Assembly (NCBI RefSeq): GCF_000150955.2
Contig: NC_011674.1
Span: 558,001-622,000, forward strand
Length of the DNA stretch: 64,000 bases
Direction: 5' to 3'
From: Phaeodactylum tricornutum CCAP 1055/1
Lineage: Eukaryota; Bacillariophyta; Bacillariophyceae; Surirellales; Neidiaceae
In this document: positions 60,975-64,000 of the stretch, piece after piece
How positions within the stretch are numbered: the stretch's first letter is position 1
Layout: the number at the start of each line of letters is the position of its first letter
The notes under the pieces: model-generated
What the model was told of the DNA's origin: nothing
Seen by the model: only the letters and a program-made list of their open reading frames with translations
Database searches by the model: none
Program-made: the position numbers and the translations under genes

Positions 60975-61618
60975 GCAGACGGGGAACAATACCGATGGAA
61001 TCATTTGGTCACAAAAGTCAGTTGAAGGAGAATCGTTCTAGTCTCCTAAAATGTAGGGACAATGAATCAACGTAGCTTTTGGATGATCTGCAAAACAAGT
61101 CGATAAACTACAAGCGTTTTACTCAGAAGGCGTATGGGGGTCTTTCTTAATCGCAACTTGTGTTTTTGATTCTCTATGACTATCGATCAAACAAATGTCA
61201 CCCGATTTTTCGCCATTGCAAAGGATTCTTGGCCAAAAGGAAGGCGTTGGTTGCATCTCCTGTAGAAAGCCATAATTCCGTCAAACACAATATCATACAG
61301 ACGCACGTATGGTAGATGGAAGCACTAGCATTACGATTCAACAGAGCGCACGCTCTTTTCCTTTCGGTTTGCTTTACTCTCTTGATATGTGCTATTCACA
61401 GATAGGCTCTCTTTTGTTACTGTTGATACAGTTAGTTACCTGGGAAAAGTATACCCCTAAAGTAAAAATTCATTTTGATGAGGGTTTCGATCATTGTCTT
61501 GCGTGGTGGTGGTCCAAAGCCACCAAACAAAAATTTCCCAACCCACCTCATACATCAAGTATGCATCATTGATGGAAATTGAAGGAGCAAAGGAGAAAGA
61601 AACCCCATTGACACTACC
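60975..61618. other. intergenic, 644 bp
   Basis: A frame at 61309-61572 has an ATG but no recognisable domain and is followed closely by the next gene's ATG. I see nothing else. Confidence 0.4.
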
Positions 61619-62797
61619 ATGGATCAGAGCCAAAGTCAAGCGAGCGGTAAATTTTCTAAGCTATCGCTGGATCAGCTGCGTGATGTCACCGATGTTCTTC
61701 GGCGCCCGCTAACAAATCGAGAAATTCTTATTCCGCTGGGCCGCCAAGCCTTTATGCCTGGGGTGTTGCAACCTATTACGGACTCCAAAGGACGCGAACA
61801 AGTGCTTTTCCGAACTGGGGACAATGAAAAGAAGCAAATCAGCAGAGAGGAAGCGTTGGAGATTATTCAGCGAGAAATTGATGAGCAAAAGGAGAAGAAA
61901 CCAGTATTGAAGTCCTCTTTGAAAAAGACTGTGCTGCCATCTCCGAAGCAGATGACACAGGATGAGCGTTACCCTCTCCCGTCCACACATTTCAAGCTTG
62001 CTGGTGATCTTCCTTACTTCGAAATTCGTGAAGAATACGACGCATCTGGGAATGTCCATGGTGAAGCGATCAATGTGACAAAGCAATTAGAATACCTGGA
62101 AGATCAGGCAAACGGAGATGTTGGTGCTCTCGGCCCATCGTCGGAAGAGAAGGTTGCACGTGCAGAAGACCACGAATATAACGAAACGATACCAGAAGAT
62201 ATTCAACCAAAGAAGAAGCTTTCGGACGACGATTTTGACGCACTATCCAAGCGGCTAGAAGAATTAACGAGGCTTGAAGAGCAAGCTGAAAAAGAAGGTG
62301 CGAAAAATCGAAAGAGTTCAAAAAAGCTACAAAGCAAGGGATGGGGCAAAGGCTTTTTGAATAGAACATCTACTCCAGCTGAAATTACTAAAACTATACA
62401 GGCGCCACCTGTTTCCCAGCAATTGCAATCCTCGGCGCCAGGAACGGAGCAAACAGGCCGCAGAGTGGCATTTGGATCCGACAACCAAGTCCAAGAAATT
62501 CCCCGAGTTGGACACCGATCCGTCAACGAAATTCGAAAGCCAGCTTCTCAAACTCAATCATTTGATGAAAGTGTTTTGTCCAATATGGTGCGTGAACGAC
62601 CCAAAGCGTCATCTAGCCCCAAACCTGCTCCACCTCAGAGCGCCCCGTCACGAGTGTCTCGGTTTGCCCAGCAACGACAAAATCAGGCTGAATTTGTGAA
62701 CAATTTGACTGAACCTCAGTGCTCCGAGAGCTACCAGCCTTACGAAGATCACAAAGCTTCGAAAAAGAGAGCGTCTCGATTTACCCAATCACGTTAA
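61619..62797 (+). CDS. URI-like unconventional prefoldin
   Basis: This 392-residue single-exon protein has an N-terminal beta-hairpin segment of the prefoldin type: REILIPLGRQAFMPGVL at residues about 34-50, matching the VPFGPFAFMPGKL segment of URI1. A helix-rich Lys/Glu stretch follows (about 73-95). A central motif FEIREEYDASGNVHG resembles the conserved acidic motif of URI. The rest is disordered and charged. Two SRF motifs near the end (RVSRFAQQR and ASRFTQSR) recall the C-terminal SRF motif of URI. URI binds RPB5 and the R2TP/prefoldin-like complex. The assignment is moderate because the first prefoldin helix is short. Confidence 0.65.
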   Translation: MDQSQSQASGKFSKLSLDQLRDVTDVLRRPLTNREILIPLGRQAFMPGVLQPITDSKGREQVLFRTGDNEKKQISREEALEIIQREIDEQKEKKPVLKSSLKKTVLPSPKQMTQDERYPLPSTHFKLAGDLPYFEIREEYDASGNVHGEAINVTKQLEYLEDQANGDVGALGPSSEEKVARAEDHEYNETIPEDIQPKKKLSDDDFDALSKRLEELTRLEEQAEKEGAKNRKSSKKLQSKGWGKGFLNRTSTPAEITKTIQAPPVSQQLQSSAPGTEQTGRRVAFGSDNQVQEIPRVGHRSVNEIRKPASQTQSFDESVLSNMVRERPKASSSPKPAPPQSAPSRVSRFAQQRQNQAEFVNNLTEPQCSESYQPYEDHKASKKRASRFTQSR

Positions 62798-62817
62798 ATA
62801 TCCTCACAAGGAGCAGC

Positions 62818-63990
62818 TCAGTGTTTCTGAAGGAATTGCCTTCGGCTTTGACGCCTTTGCTTACGACGACATATTTGCACATGGACGAGAAGATCTCCCG
62901 CACTATTAGACTTTCGCATAGGCCACCCCCTGCCAGAAATTGTGACAATTTGACCGTTGCTGACTGAGCCCGAAAATTCTAGTTCCATCGCTGGTTCCGA
63001 CGGGTCCAACGACGCAATCTCTACAGTGCATCCTTCCGTGGCCTCGTCTGGTGTCAGAGCAACTGTTACATGCAAGTCATTATCTACTCGTGTGTAATGT
63101 GGATCAAGTGCTTCACTCACTTCAAATACGACTTCTATACCTGGCGCAGCGTCCCGAAATATGAGCCTCGTGCCGCCTTTGTATCCAGCTAGTAAATTTG
63201 CTCTGTAAATGCGAGCTAGTGGAGGGCGAGGCAAGTTTGCGTTAAACAAGAACGCTCCAAGGGCTGCCGAGACAAATTTTGACAGACGCAACCAAGGTAA
63301 TGAATAGAGTGCTGATTGATAGAGTAAAATGAAGCCCACTCCGCCCCGAAATGCAGCTGTGTAACGTTGCCAAGGATCATCGCGTAGTTTTAACTCGACA
63401 GCTATTTGGCCCGTATATAGATCCCGCAGCGAGACCTTGAACTTTTGTAAATAGACACTCTTCAGCGAGGACCCATTGAGACCCGCACTTCCGAAAGGGC
63501 TCCGAGTGAACAAGGTATTTGCGGAAAATCTGTCGAATGGATGAGATTGAGATGTACGTGGGCGAGCTGAAAACTGCGCCTTGAAAGCTCGCATCACATC
63601 TTCGTAGGATGAGTCAGCTGTGAAAGCGCCATACGGGCTGCTACTTTTCCTATTTCTACTTGGCGGAAAAGCATTCGAGGAGAACCGCGAATGGAAGTCG
63701 TATTGTTTACGAGCTTCGATATCGCCAACTAACGCATATGCCTTTTGAATCTGCTTAAAGCGTTCCTCGGAAGCTCTTTTCTCCGCCCCTGATCGATTCA
63801 CGTTTTTGTCAGGATGATATTTTAAGCAGAGGCTTCGATAACTCTGTCGAATTTCGTTTTTGGTAGCATCTTTCGAAACATTCAGCACGCGATACGGATT
63901 GAAGTCGCGCCCTTGGGGTGTTGAGGCCAACAGCGGCCAACATCTGATTAGCAAAATGAAGAAGAATAGTAGCTCTCCTTTGGATATCAT
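62818..63990 (-). CDS. ER-targeted DnaJ (J-domain) protein with internal TM segment
   Basis: This 390-residue protein has a signal peptide or anchor (LLFFFILLIRCWPLLAS), then a J domain at about 30-100 with the HPD motif at residues 59-61 (KYHPDKN). A Ser/Phe-rich linker follows. The C-terminal part looks like a DnaJ client-binding domain (FKVSLRDLYTGQIAVELKL, GYKGGTRLIF, ISGRGWPMR) but a hydrophobic stretch at about residues 205-245 interrupts it. ER residence is likely. Its stop lies only 20 bp from the stop of the URI-like gene, so the transcripts' 3' ends probably overlap. Confidence 0.83.
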   Translation of the reverse strand: MISKGELLFFFILLIRCWPLLASTPQGRDFNPYRVLNVSKDATKNEIRQSYRSLCLKYHPDKNVNRSGAEKRASEERFKQIQKAYALVGDIEARKQYDFHSRFSSNAFPPSRNRKSSSPYGAFTADSSYEDVMRAFKAQFSARPRTSQSHPFDRFSANTLFTRSPFGSAGLNGSSLKSVYLQKFKVSLRDLYTGQIAVELKLRDDPWQRYTAAFRGGVGFILLYQSALYSLPWLRLSKFVSAALGAFLFNANLPRPPLARIYRANLLAGYKGGTRLIFRDAAPGIEVVFEVSEALDPHYTRVDNDLHVTVALTPDEATEGCTVEIASLDPSEPAMELEFSGSVSNGQIVTISGRGWPMRKSNSAGDLLVHVQICRRKQRRQSRRQFLQKH

Positions 63991-64000
63991 CTTGCAGACT

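Noticed and set aside
61309-61572. 87-codon frame upstream of the URI-like gene
   Set aside because: No domain or signal; could be an upstream ORF but nothing supports translation.

Overview
This window looks like nuclear DNA of a pennate diatom, most likely Phaeodactylum tricornutum (inferred from gene content; no database was searched). Genes are compact, on both strands, and broken by short GT-AG introns, mostly 70-115 nt. Several proteins start with a signal peptide followed by an ASAFAP-like site with a conserved Phe (SGSAF, ISSAF, SRAF, TAAF). That is the bipartite presequence for a plastid within the secretory system. A triple fusion for long-chain polyamine synthesis and a Cys-rich armadillo protein also fit a diatom. 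About 33 genes are supported. I saw no LTR element, DNA transposon, CRISPR array, rRNA or convincing tRNA.

Layout. 0-10 kb: the last exon of an EF-hand protein, a mitochondrial class I fumarase, a small membrane protein, a UBA/GRF/calpain protease and methionyl-tRNA synthetase. 10-22 kb: Rab18-like GTPase, RWDD1-like protein, a mucin-like PT-rich membrane protein, plastid hydroxymethylbilane synthase, an RlmH-like methyltransferase, a large mitochondrial NAD-glutamate dehydrogenase and a cupin-DUF952 fusion. 22-28 kb: a 1.9 kb gene-poor stretch, then two adjacent genes carrying three copies of a four-TM, claudin-like module. 28-41 kb: a CRTISO-like plastid oxidoreductase, an alpha/beta hydrolase, a small Rdx/SelW-like gene with an in-frame TGA, a repeat protein, a plastid membrane protein, a TDP2-like nuclease and a degenerate 2OG-oxygenase-like protein. 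41-50 kb: the AdoMetDC-aminopropyltransferase-SET-like fusion, a GNAT acetyltransferase and a 1421-residue ARM protein. 50-64 kb: a SUN/SLP1-like protein, a small unknown, PUS7, TENA/THI-4, a plastid thioredoxin-like protein (WCKAC), uracil phosphoribosyltransferase, a URI-like prefoldin and an ER DnaJ.

The genes are mostly unrelated housekeeping functions. Themes are plastid metabolism (tetrapyrrole, carotenoid, thiol redox, possible rRNA methylation), mitochondrial carbon and nitrogen metabolism, and RNA modification. The strongest candidates for something undescribed are the Sec-type Rdx gene at 32165-32657, the claudin-like family at 24-28 kb, and an 11-bp palindrome TTNACWGTNAA that recurs in intergenic DNA far above chance.
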